Source of the DNA: JAJECS01 sp965243625
GTDB lineage: Bacteria; Chloroflexota; UBA11872
DNA: 64,000 bases
Assembly: GCA_965243625.1 (NCBI GenBank)
Contig: CBDEVI010000002.1
Location: 744,001-808,000 of the forward strand
Direction of reading: 5' to 3'
Position numbers and translations under genes: made by a program. Every line of letters starts with the position of its first letter. The first letter of the stretch is position 1. The notes beneath the pieces were generated by a model. That model worked only from the letters and a program-made list of their open reading frames with translations, was not told the DNA's origin and ran no database searches. Shown one piece after another: positions 50,361 to 57,089 of the stretch.

Positions 50361-53142
50361 AACCGAGCGAAGGCGTCGGCTGACACGGCGGCAGATGCTC
50401 GTGGGCGCCATGGCCGCCATTGCGGCAACGGGATGCGATTTCGGCGGCTTTGGCGACGGCCAGGCTCCGGCGCCGCCTGCGGCCCCGGAGCGGACCGACC
50501 CGCCGGTTGCGACGCCCTATCTCCCGCTCGCCGTGTCGAGCCTTCCGCCGGCCGTGCAACTCCCACTGGTGGTCATTGATCTCGCCGGCAGTGGTGAGTT
50601 CGGTGACGCCGGCGATGGGCAGCCGGCCGCGCTGGCGCAGTTCCGAAGCATCGGCGGCGTGACGGTGGATCCTCAAGGGCGGGTCTACATCTCGGACCCC
50701 CAGGCGAATCGCGTGCGGCGCATCGGCGCCGACGGCGTGATTCAGACGGTGGCGGGCACGGGCATTCGCGGGTCCGCGGGCGACGGCGGTCCGGCGACGC
50801 AGGCCGAGCTCACCGAGCCGACCCGGCTGCTGGTCGACGGCGCCGGGGTGCTGCTGATCGCGGAGTTGCACCGCGTGCGCCGGGTGGCGATCGACGGCAC
50901 GATTACCACGGTCATTGGCGATGGGCAGCCGGGACTCGAAGGCGACGGAGGACCGGCCAGCCTGGCCCGCCTGGCGGGCAACGCCGGCATGGCGCTGGAC
51001 GGCGAGGGCACGCTGTTCATTGCCGAACGCGCGGCGAACCGCGTGCGCCGCATCGGCCCTGACGGCGTGGTGACGACCATGGCGGGCACCGGCATCGCCG
51101 GCAGTGCGGGGGACGGTGGCGCCGCCGCGAACGCGCAGCTGAACCAGCCCGTCGACGTGGACGTCGACGCATTTGCCAACATCCTGATTGCCGAGCTTGG
51201 CGGAAACCGGATTCGTCGCGTTTCCGGCCAGAGCAGCGTCGCGGCCATCCACACGCTCGCCGGGACCGGGGATCCGGGTATTGGGGGCGACGGCGGCTCG
51301 GCGGTGAGCGCGCAGCTGCACGGGCCTCAGGCCGTGGCCGTCGATACCGACGGCAACGTGTTTGTCGCGGATTGGAACAACCGACGCGTCCGTCGCATTG
51401 ACCCCAGCGGCGGCATCACCACGATCGCCGGAGACATTGAACAACCGTCGGCATCCGGCCGTTTGGCCGTTGACACCAGGTTGGAGCTGCCGGCCGACGT
51501 GACGGTGACCACGCGCGGTGAATTGCTCGTGGTCGAACAGGGCACGCGGCGGCTGCGGGCGTTGGTTCCCATTGCACAGATTCCCGCCGAGCCGGAAGCG
51601 CCGGCGGCCCCGCCGTATCAACCGCCGGCGCCGTCCCTGGCGCTGCCGCCGCCGGTGGCCGCGGAGCTGATTGCCGAGGTGTTCGCCGGCCGCGGTGAGC
51701 CGGGCTATGACGGCGAGGGCGGCGCGCGGGCGGACGCCCAGTTCACCACGCCGCGCGGTATCGCCGTGGACAGCGCCGGGCGCGTGCTCGTGGCCGACAC
51801 CGGCAACCACCGCATCCGGCGCATCGAGCTTGACGGCACCGTGCGGACCGTGGCGGGGAACGGAACTCCGGGGTTCTCGGGCGACGGCGGCCTGGCGACG
51901 GCGGCGCAACTGAATCGCCCGCACCATGTGACCGTCGACGCGCAGGGTGCGCTCTACATTGCCGACGCCGGGAACTTCCGCGTGCGGCGGGTTTCACCCG
52001 AGGGCGTGATCGCCACGATGGTCGGCGTCAGCGCTCCGGGCTCGGGCGGCGACGGTGGCCCGGCAGCCTACGCGTCGCTCACCGAGCCGGTTGGCGTGGC
52101 GCTGGATGCGTCGGGCCGGCTGTACGTGGTCGATGCGCCGGATCATCGGGTGCGCCGCGTGGAGCGCGACGGCTCCATCGTCACCATTGCCGGCACCGGC
52201 AACTTCGGCTCGGGCGGCGACGGCGGCCCGTCCACGGCGGCGGCGGTGGGTTTCCCGCAGCGCGCGGTGGTCGACGCCGGCGGCGAGGTGCTGATCTCCC
52301 AACTGCAAGCGGGCGTGGTGCGCCGCTTGCGCCGCGACGGGACCATCGAACTCGCCGCAGGCTCGTCGGACACCAGCGCTCCCGACGAGGGGCCGGCGGG
52401 GTCCATCCGCATCGAGGCTCCCATTGGGCTTGCGGCTGACGCGGCCGGTGGGTTCTACGTGGTCGAGAGCGGGGCGGGGACGGTGACGGCCGTCGGCGGT
52501 GGCGCCGCGCGCGTTATCGCCGGCGACCCGACCGGCTCCGGACAGCCGGGGGGGCCTGCTGCCGAGATTCCGCTCTTCACGGCGATCGATATCGCCATCG
52601 CCAACGATGGAAGCATCTACTTGCTCGAGGGACGCGGCATCGTGTGGCGCATTGCCCCGCCCGGCCAGCCGCTACCCACGGAGCCCGCGCCATCGCCGAC
52701 CGGCGAGGCGGAAGCGACGCCGGAGGCCGCCGAGGAAGAGACGCCGACTCCGACGCCGACGATTGAGCCGGCCGCCAACGAGTCGGCCAACATCGAGTCC
52801 GTGACGCTGGCGCTCGATCTCGACGCGGCGCAACGGCCGGTGGAGCCAACCCTCCAATTCCACCCCGGCGAGCGGGTGAGCATTTCCATCGAGTTCACCA
52901 ACATCGTCGATGGCACGCGCCTCGGGATTCGCTGGAACGCGGGCGATCGTGAGATTGGCCGCTTCCTCACCGATCCGGTGCAAGCGTCGCCGCGGGCGAC
53001 CTACGGGTTTTGGTTTTTCCTTCCGCAAGCCGCCGCCACGGGGCAGTGGAGCGTTGAGGTTCTCGTCGGCGACCAGGCCGTGAGCCGAGCCGATTTTGTC
53101 GTGGCGCCGGGCGAGGTCAGAATTCAACGCGACGGCGGATAG
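50350..53142 (+). CDS. Lipoprotein with two six-repeat NHL beta-propellers
   Basis: A 930-residue surface protein. RRLTRRQMLVGAMAAIAATGC gives a twin-arginine-like lipoprotein signal with Cys29. I count twelve NHL-type repeats of the form GDGGxAxxAxLxxPxxVxVDxxGxLxIADxxNxRVRRI, six in about residues 78-408 and six in about 443-771, split by a proline/alanine linker. That is two six-bladed propellers. A Thr/Pro/Glu-rich spacer (about 775-813) leads to a C-terminal beta domain ending in GQWSVEVLVGDQAVSRADFVV. The ATG overlaps the previous gene by 11 bases, so it is the last gene of the polysaccharide operon and may bind the glycan or act at the surface. Exact role unknown. Confidence 0.85.
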   Translation: MWRRTERRRRLTRRQMLVGAMAAIAATGCDFGGFGDGQAPAPPAAPERTDPPVATPYLPLAVSSLPPAVQLPLVVIDLAGSGEFGDAGDGQPAALAQFRSIGGVTVDPQGRVYISDPQANRVRRIGADGVIQTVAGTGIRGSAGDGGPATQAELTEPTRLLVDGAGVLLIAELHRVRRVAIDGTITTVIGDGQPGLEGDGGPASLARLAGNAGMALDGEGTLFIAERAANRVRRIGPDGVVTTMAGTGIAGSAGDGGAAANAQLNQPVDVDVDAFANILIAELGGNRIRRVSGQSSVAAIHTLAGTGDPGIGGDGGSAVSAQLHGPQAVAVDTDGNVFVADWNNRRVRRIDPSGGITTIAGDIEQPSASGRLAVDTRLELPADVTVTTRGELLVVEQGTRRLRALVPIAQIPAEPEAPAAPPYQPPAPSLALPPPVAAELIAEVFAGRGEPGYDGEGGARADAQFTTPRGIAVDSAGRVLVADTGNHRIRRIELDGTVRTVAGNGTPGFSGDGGLATAAQLNRPHHVTVDAQGALYIADAGNFRVRRVSPEGVIATMVGVSAPGSGGDGGPAAYASLTEPVGVALDASGRLYVVDAPDHRVRRVERDGSIVTIAGTGNFGSGGDGGPSTAAAVGFPQRAVVDAGGEVLISQLQAGVVRRLRRDGTIELAAGSSDTSAPDEGPAGSIRIEAPIGLAADAAGGFYVVESGAGTVTAVGGGAARVIAGDPTGSGQPGGPAAEIPLFTAIDIAIANDGSIYLLEGRGIVWRIAPPGQPLPTEPAPSPTGEAEATPEAAEEETPTPTPTIEPAANESANIESVTLALDLDAAQRPVEPTLQFHPGERVSISIEFTNIVDGTRLGIRWNAGDREIGRFLTDPVQASPRATYGFWFFLPQAAATGQWSVEVLVGDQAVSRADFVVAPGEVRIQRDGG

Positions 53143-53292
53143 CGGTCGGCGGTCCCGGTCGAGGAGATCCACGGCTCGGCTGTGGACCAGTGATTCAAGA
53201 CTCCGCGACGCGCGGGCATGGATAATGCCTGGACTGAAGGTATGGGGCCCGAGGGCCGCGGCTCAGGAAAGCACCGGGGAGAACCGATAGGC

Positions 53293-53967
53293 ATGGCCGA
53301 AGCCGAACCTCGTGAATCGGAGACGCCGGACGACCAGGCGCCACGGGTCGACGACGACGATCGTCCGACCATTCGCGTGACCGATCGCCGGGCGGCGTCG
53401 GGCTCCGCGGACCAGCCGCCGGCCGAATCGGGATCGTCCGAGACTCAGACTGACGATGCGCCCGATCTCGAGCGGCGACATCGGGACGTGCTCAATCGAC
53501 TCACGCGGGTGCAGGCCGACTTCGCCAACTACCGACGGCGCACCGAGGCCGACGCCCGGGAACGCGCCCTGTTCGCCAACATGGCGATCGCATTCGACAT
53601 CTTGCGGGTGATCGACGGCTTCGAACGTGCGTTCCAGACGCTGCCGGGCGAGCTGCGGTTGCTGAGCTGGGTGGACGGCATTGCGCTGACCCAGGCGCAA
53701 CTGCTGGGTGTGCTGGAGGCGCACGGCGTCACGCCCATCGAGTGCAAACGCGGCGACCCCATCGACACCACGATTCACGAGGTGGTGATGTCGGACGAGG
53801 GCGACGGTCCGATGGCCGTGGCCGAGCAACTGCAGCGCGGCTACCGCATGCAGGATCGAGTGCTGCGTCCGACGCTCGTCAAATCGGCGCCGGCGGCCAG
53901 CCTGGAGTCGGAGCCGGAGACGACGGCCGCGGGTGACGCCAGGCCGGCCGGCGACGGCGCGGGCTGA
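53293..53967 (+). CDS. grpE: Nucleotide exchange factor GrpE
   Basis: The exchange factor for DnaK. From the ATG used here it is 224 residues; the alternative ATG at 53218 adds 25 residues without family similarity. An acidic disordered N-terminus is followed by the coiled-coil segment RHRDVLNRLTRVQADFANYRRRTEADARERALFANMAIAFDILRVIDGFERAF and the GrpE C-terminal wing with LLGVLEAHGVTPIECKRGDPIDTTIHEVVM ... EQLQRGYRMQDRVLRPTLVKSA. A 35-residue Ala/Glu-rich tail is extra. dnaK itself is not adjacent. dnaJ starts 20 bases downstream. Confidence 0.92.
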   Translation: MAEAEPRESETPDDQAPRVDDDDRPTIRVTDRRAASGSADQPPAESGSSETQTDDAPDLERRHRDVLNRLTRVQADFANYRRRTEADARERALFANMAIAFDILRVIDGFERAFQTLPGELRLLSWVDGIALTQAQLLGVLEAHGVTPIECKRGDPIDTTIHEVVMSDEGDGPMAVAEQLQRGYRMQDRVLRPTLVKSAPAASLESEPETTAAGDARPAGDGAG

Positions 53968-53987
53968 CGGCGAACGGTGGCGCGCCA

Positions 53988-55094
53988 GTGAGCAGCAAAC
54001 CCGACTACTACGACGTGCTGGGGGTGAGTCGAAACGCCTCCGAAGCCGAGATTCGCCGTGCCTTTCGCAAGCTGGCGCGGGAATACCACCCAGACGTCAG
54101 CAAGGCGCCTGACGCCGACGCCAAGTTCAAGCAGATCAACGAGGCCTACGAGGTGTTGCGCGACGCGGAGAAGCGGCAGATGTATGACCGCTTCGGACAT
54201 GCCGACGCGCGCGGCGGATTCGGGGCCGGCGTCGACGATTTCGCCGGCGTCGGCGACATCTTCGACGCGTTCTTCGGACGCGGCACCACGCGCGCCCGAC
54301 GCACGGAGCAGCGTGGGGCCGATCTCCGCGCGGTCGTGACGATGGACTTCATCGAATCGGTCTTTGGCGCGACGAAGGTGGTCGACTACCAGCGTCACGA
54401 GCCGTGCGGCGCCTGTGGGGGCGATGGCGCCGAGCCCGGCACCAAGCCGTCGACCTGCCGGATGTGCCGCGGCGCGGGCCAGGTGCAACGGACCCAGCAA
54501 TCGCTCTTCGGACAGTTTGTGAACGTCGCGACCTGTCCGCGCTGCCACGGCGAGGGGCGCGAGATCACGGAGCCGTGCTCCGGGTGCCGCGGCGCCGGGC
54601 TGGAGCGCCGGGCCATGAGCCGGGAAATCGAGATTCCCGCCGGGTTGGCGCCCGGCACCGAATTGCGGCTTTCCGGCGCCGGCGATCACGGGCGCAATCG
54701 CGGTACGCCCGGAGATCTCTACGTGGCCATCGAGGTGGAGCCTCATCCGCAGCTCGAGCGCGAGGGCGACGACATCGTGAGCGACCTGGCGCTCAACATC
54801 GCCGAAGCCGCCCTTGGGACCACGGTGGAGATTCCGACGGTCGACGGCGAGGAAACCGTTACGGTGCCGGCCGGGACGCAGCCCGGCACGGTGCTCAAGC
54901 TGCGCGGTCGCGGCGTGCCTCGATATCGCGGGTCGGGACGGGGCGATCAGCGCATCACGGTCAAGGTGGTCGTTCCCAAGAAGCTGTCGTCGGACCAGCG
55001 GGAGGTGTTGGAACACCTGCGAGACTCGCTGCCCGCCGGTCGCGACGCCGACGGCCGAAGCTTCGTCGAGAAGGCTCGCGCCGCATTTCGGTGA
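53988..55094 (+). CDS. dnaJ: Chaperone DnaJ
   Basis: A full-length type I J-protein of 368 residues. The J domain opens PDYYDVLGVSRNASEAEIRRAFRKLAREYHPD with the HPD triad at 34-36. The Gly/Phe-rich linker is short (GGFGAGVDDFAGVGDIFDAFFG). Four zinc-binding CxxCxGxG-type repeats occur: CGACGGDGA, CRMCRGAG, CPRCHGEG and CSGCRGAG; the first has Asp-Gly-Ala for the usual Gly-x-Gly. The substrate-binding C-terminal domain includes TVPAGTQPGTVLKLRGRGVP. The start is GTG. Its stop overlaps prmA (GTGA), so translation is coupled. Confidence 0.95.
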   Translation: MSSKPDYYDVLGVSRNASEAEIRRAFRKLAREYHPDVSKAPDADAKFKQINEAYEVLRDAEKRQMYDRFGHADARGGFGAGVDDFAGVGDIFDAFFGRGTTRARRTEQRGADLRAVVTMDFIESVFGATKVVDYQRHEPCGACGGDGAEPGTKPSTCRMCRGAGQVQRTQQSLFGQFVNVATCPRCHGEGREITEPCSGCRGAGLERRAMSREIEIPAGLAPGTELRLSGAGDHGRNRGTPGDLYVAIEVEPHPQLEREGDDIVSDLALNIAEAALGTTVEIPTVDGEETVTVPAGTQPGTVLKLRGRGVPRYRGSGRGDQRITVKVVVPKKLSSDQREVLEHLRDSLPAGRDADGRSFVEKARAAFR

Positions 55095-55984
55095 GCCAGC
55101 GCTGGCTCGAGATCACGGTCCATACCGATCCCGCCGACGCCGACGACGTGCGCATGGAGCTTTCCCGGTGGGTCGGATCGGCGCTGGCGGTCGAGCAGTC
55201 GCCGGATGACGCGCGGGAGCGGGTGGCCCTGCGGGCGTACATCGCCGACGGTCCGGCGTGCCAGTCGACGCGTGAGGCGATCGAGCGCGCACTGTGGCAC
55301 CTGGGCGCCGCCGGCGACTCGACCCTGCGAACGCCGCACATCCGGTGGGTGCGGCCGGAGGAATATCTGAACGAATGGCGAGCCTTCTACCGCCCCTTTC
55401 CCATCGGCTGTGGCTTCGTGATCGCGCCGTCGTGGTCGGACGCGCCGGCCGGCGACCGCCGCGTGATTCGGCTCGATCCCGGCATGGCGTTCGGCACCGG
55501 GCTGCACCCGACCACGCAACTCGCGGTGGAGGCCCTGGAGGGAGCGGTTGCCCCCGGGCGCGACGTCATCGACGTCGGTACGGGCTCGGGCGTCCTGGCC
55601 ATCGTGGCGGCACTGCGTGGCGCGCGGCGCGTGCGCGCCGTCGACACCGATGCCGACGCCGTGCGGGCCGCACGGGCGAATGTGGCGCAGAACGCTTGTG
55701 ACGATCGGGTGTCGGTAACGCACGGACGGCTGCCGCTCGGCGACTCCGATCCCGCCGATGTCCTGGTGGCCAACATCGTGACGGATACGCACCTGCGAAG
55801 TCTCGACCACTACCGCGCCGCCGTGCGCCGCGACGGCCGCGTGATCCTGGGGGGTATCACGGCGGCCAGAGGCGCCGAGATGCGGGCGGCGGTGGCCGAT
55901 CATGGATTCGATGTCGGGAGCGTGTTGTGCCGGGATGGGTGGGAATGCCTTAGTCTCAGCGTGCCGCCGGCGGGAGACCTTTAG
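55091..55984 (+). CDS. prmA: Ribosomal protein L11 methyltransferase PrmA
   Basis: A SAM-dependent enzyme that trimethylates L11. From the GTG overlapping the dnaJ stop it is 297 residues; the longer frame is a shadow of dnaJ. The N-terminal substrate-recognition domain (WLEITVHTDPADADDVRMELSRW) is followed by RLDPGMAFGTGLHPTTQLAVEAL, the PrmA hallmark, and the SAM site VIDVGTGSGVLAIVAALRGARRVRAVDTD. ADVLVANIVTD carries the post-I motif. The dnaJ-prmA order is widely conserved in bacteria, supporting the assignment. Confidence 0.93.
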   Translation: MSQRWLEITVHTDPADADDVRMELSRWVGSALAVEQSPDDARERVALRAYIADGPACQSTREAIERALWHLGAAGDSTLRTPHIRWVRPEEYLNEWRAFYRPFPIGCGFVIAPSWSDAPAGDRRVIRLDPGMAFGTGLHPTTQLAVEALEGAVAPGRDVIDVGTGSGVLAIVAALRGARRVRAVDTDADAVRAARANVAQNACDDRVSVTHGRLPLGDSDPADVLVANIVTDTHLRSLDHYRAAVRRDGRVILGGITAARGAEMRAAVADHGFDVGSVLCRDGWECLSLSVPPAGDL

Positions 55985-56050
55985 GCAAAGAGGTACGGGC
56001 GGTTCGCGAACCGCTTGTGCTCGTAGGCCAAGAGGTTGACCGGCGGGTGG

Positions 56051-56092
56051 ATTCCCGCTCCCCGCCTCCGCGGGGACAGGCTTCGCGGGAAT
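56051..56092. repeat. dRS3-like palindrome interrupted by a second palindrome
   Basis: The two halves ATTCCCGC and CTTCGCGGGAAT are separated by 22 bases (56059-56080) that contain their own hairpin, CCCCGC-CTCC-GCGGGG at 56060-56075. The usual GGGTGG and GACGGAGG flanks remain. It is the sixth recognisable copy, with an insertion exactly at the loop. Confidence 0.75.
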
Positions 56093-56136
56093 GACGGAGG
56101 GGGCGCGCCAGGGTCTCTATCACGGGGAGTCGAAGC

Positions 56137-56511
56137 ATGACGGTGAACGGGACAGGTGCGGACGACGCGGTTGCCGACTGCTTGTTCTGCAAGATCGTGG
56201 CGGGGGGCATTCCGTCGGACCAGGTCTATGCGGACGACGCGGTGATCGCGTTTCGCGACATTGCGCCCCAGGCCCCGGTGCACGTCCTGGTGGTGCCGCG
56301 TCGGCACGTGTCTGGTCTTGACGGCTTGCGGGAGGATCCCGACCTGGCGGGACGCCTGCTCACCGCGGCCGCGAAGGTGGCGCGGCTGGAAGGCGTGCAC
56401 GGGACCGGGTATCGGGTGGCCGTGAATCACGGACGTCACGGGGCGCAGTCCGTGGGCCACGTGCACCTGCACGTGCTGGGTGGCCGGCAGCTGCGCGGGG
56501 AGCTTGGGTAG
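56137..56511 (+). CDS. HIT family nucleotide hydrolase/transferase-like protein
   Basis: A 124-residue histidine-triad protein, a small cytoplasmic dimer acting on purine nucleoside phosphoramidates or related compounds. It begins CLFCKIVAGGIPSDQVYADD, the common HIT opening, has HVLVVPRRHV in the middle, and ends with the catalytic triad HVHLHVLGGR. The length is normal for the HINT branch. GGGGAG lies 7 bases before the ATG. It follows prmA after a repeat-bearing gap of about 150 bases, so cotranscription is uncertain. Confidence 0.93.
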   Translation: MTVNGTGADDAVADCLFCKIVAGGIPSDQVYADDAVIAFRDIAPQAPVHVLVVPRRHVSGLDGLREDPDLAGRLLTAAAKVARLEGVHGTGYRVAVNHGRHGAQSVGHVHLHVLGGRQLRGELG

Positions 56512-56579
56512 GCGGGCGTTAACCTGCGGAGAGGAGTCCCGCCCCCCCCGCCTTCGGAGACCCTTGCAGAATCGGGTAG

Positions 56580-56600
56580 GGGCGGGTCTCAGACCCGCCC
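56580..56600. repeat. Inverted repeat GGGCGGGTCT/AGACCCGCCC
   Basis: Perfect 10-bp arms with a single central C, preceded by GTAG. Similar in style to the palindrome at 35162 but of different sequence; likely another class of short dispersed repeat. Confidence 0.65.
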
Positions 56601-56642
56601 GTCACCAAGCATTCAGCGCGCCTCCAGACTCGACCGGACTGG

Positions 56643-56662
56643 ATTCCGGCCTTCGCCGGAAT
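56643..56662. repeat. Variant 20-bp palindrome with compensated stem
   Basis: ATTCCGGC-CTTC-GCCGGAAT: compared with the standard copy, the stem changes C to G on one side and G to C on the other, so pairing is fully kept. The flank GACGAAGG is also shared. Confidence 0.75.
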
Positions 56663-56827
56663 GACGAAGGGTTACGCGGAGTACTCCTTTCGCGCGAACG
56701 ACGGACTCACAGTCGCCGCTTGCCCGGCCTGCCCGACGGTTGACGGTCCTTGGGGCCATGCTAAGCTTGAAACGTCGTGCGGGGATTTTGCGCCCAGCTT
56801 GCGCTAGGGCGAATCGAATAGGTCTAT

Positions 56828-56862
56828 CACCCAGGCGGTTTTCGGGCCGCTCTGGGTGTTTT
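56828..56862 (+). terminator. Terminator-like hairpin in the rpoB leader (possible attenuator)
   Basis: CACCCAG+GCGG pairs with CCGC+CTGGGTG past one bulged T, around an 8-nt loop containing TTTT, and is followed directly by TTTTGTGCTGTCTT. This is the best intrinsic-terminator match in the window. It lies 228 bases before rpoB on the coding strand, so it either ends an upstream transcript or attenuates rpoBC. Confidence 0.5.
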
Positions 56863-57051
56863 GTGCTGTCTTCAAGAGATTCCCAATTCGGGGTGTTGGA
56901 TTTGCGACTGACAGGGCGAGGCCATTAGCGCTGGTTGGGCGATTGCGTCTGATGGGACGTGGACGTCGGTCCTGCACCGTGAGCGTGCACCAAGGCCCGG
57001 CGTGCGCTTGATCGTCTCGACACAGGGCCGGTGGGTTCCACGACGGTATTT

Positions 57052-57071
57052 GTCCGGCACATTCGCCGGAC
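57052..57071 (+). promoter_or_regulatory. Hairpin just upstream of the rpoB start
   Basis: GTCCGGC and GCCGGAC form a perfect 7-bp stem with a 6-nt loop, ending 18 bases before the rpoB ATG and only about 10 bases before the weak GAGG ribosome site. Its placement would allow an effect on ribosome access; this is inference. Confidence 0.4.
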
Positions 57072-57089
57072 CTGAGAAGCTGAGGCTCC

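Larger units (their letters stand above)
56512..57089 (+). other. Long upstream region of rpoB with repeats and RNA-hairpin candidates
   Basis: I see no gene here. The first half carries a GAGACCCTTGCAGAAT block, an inverted repeat at 56580 and a palindrome at 56643. The second half, which should include the rpoB promoter and leader, has a terminator-like hairpin at 56828-56862 and a hairpin close to the start codon at 57052-57071. The ribosomal genes rplJ/rplL that often precede rpoB are absent. I could not identify a convincing promoter by eye. Confidence 0.6.

Noticed and set aside
54404..55984. The long version (526 residues) of the prmA frame
   Set aside because: Its first 229 codons are a shadow of dnaJ; the GTG at 55091 overlapping the dnaJ stop gives a normal PrmA.
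1082..56662. The recurring palindromes considered as CRISPR repeats
   Set aside because: Copies are single and kilobases apart, with no regular spacers and no cas genes.
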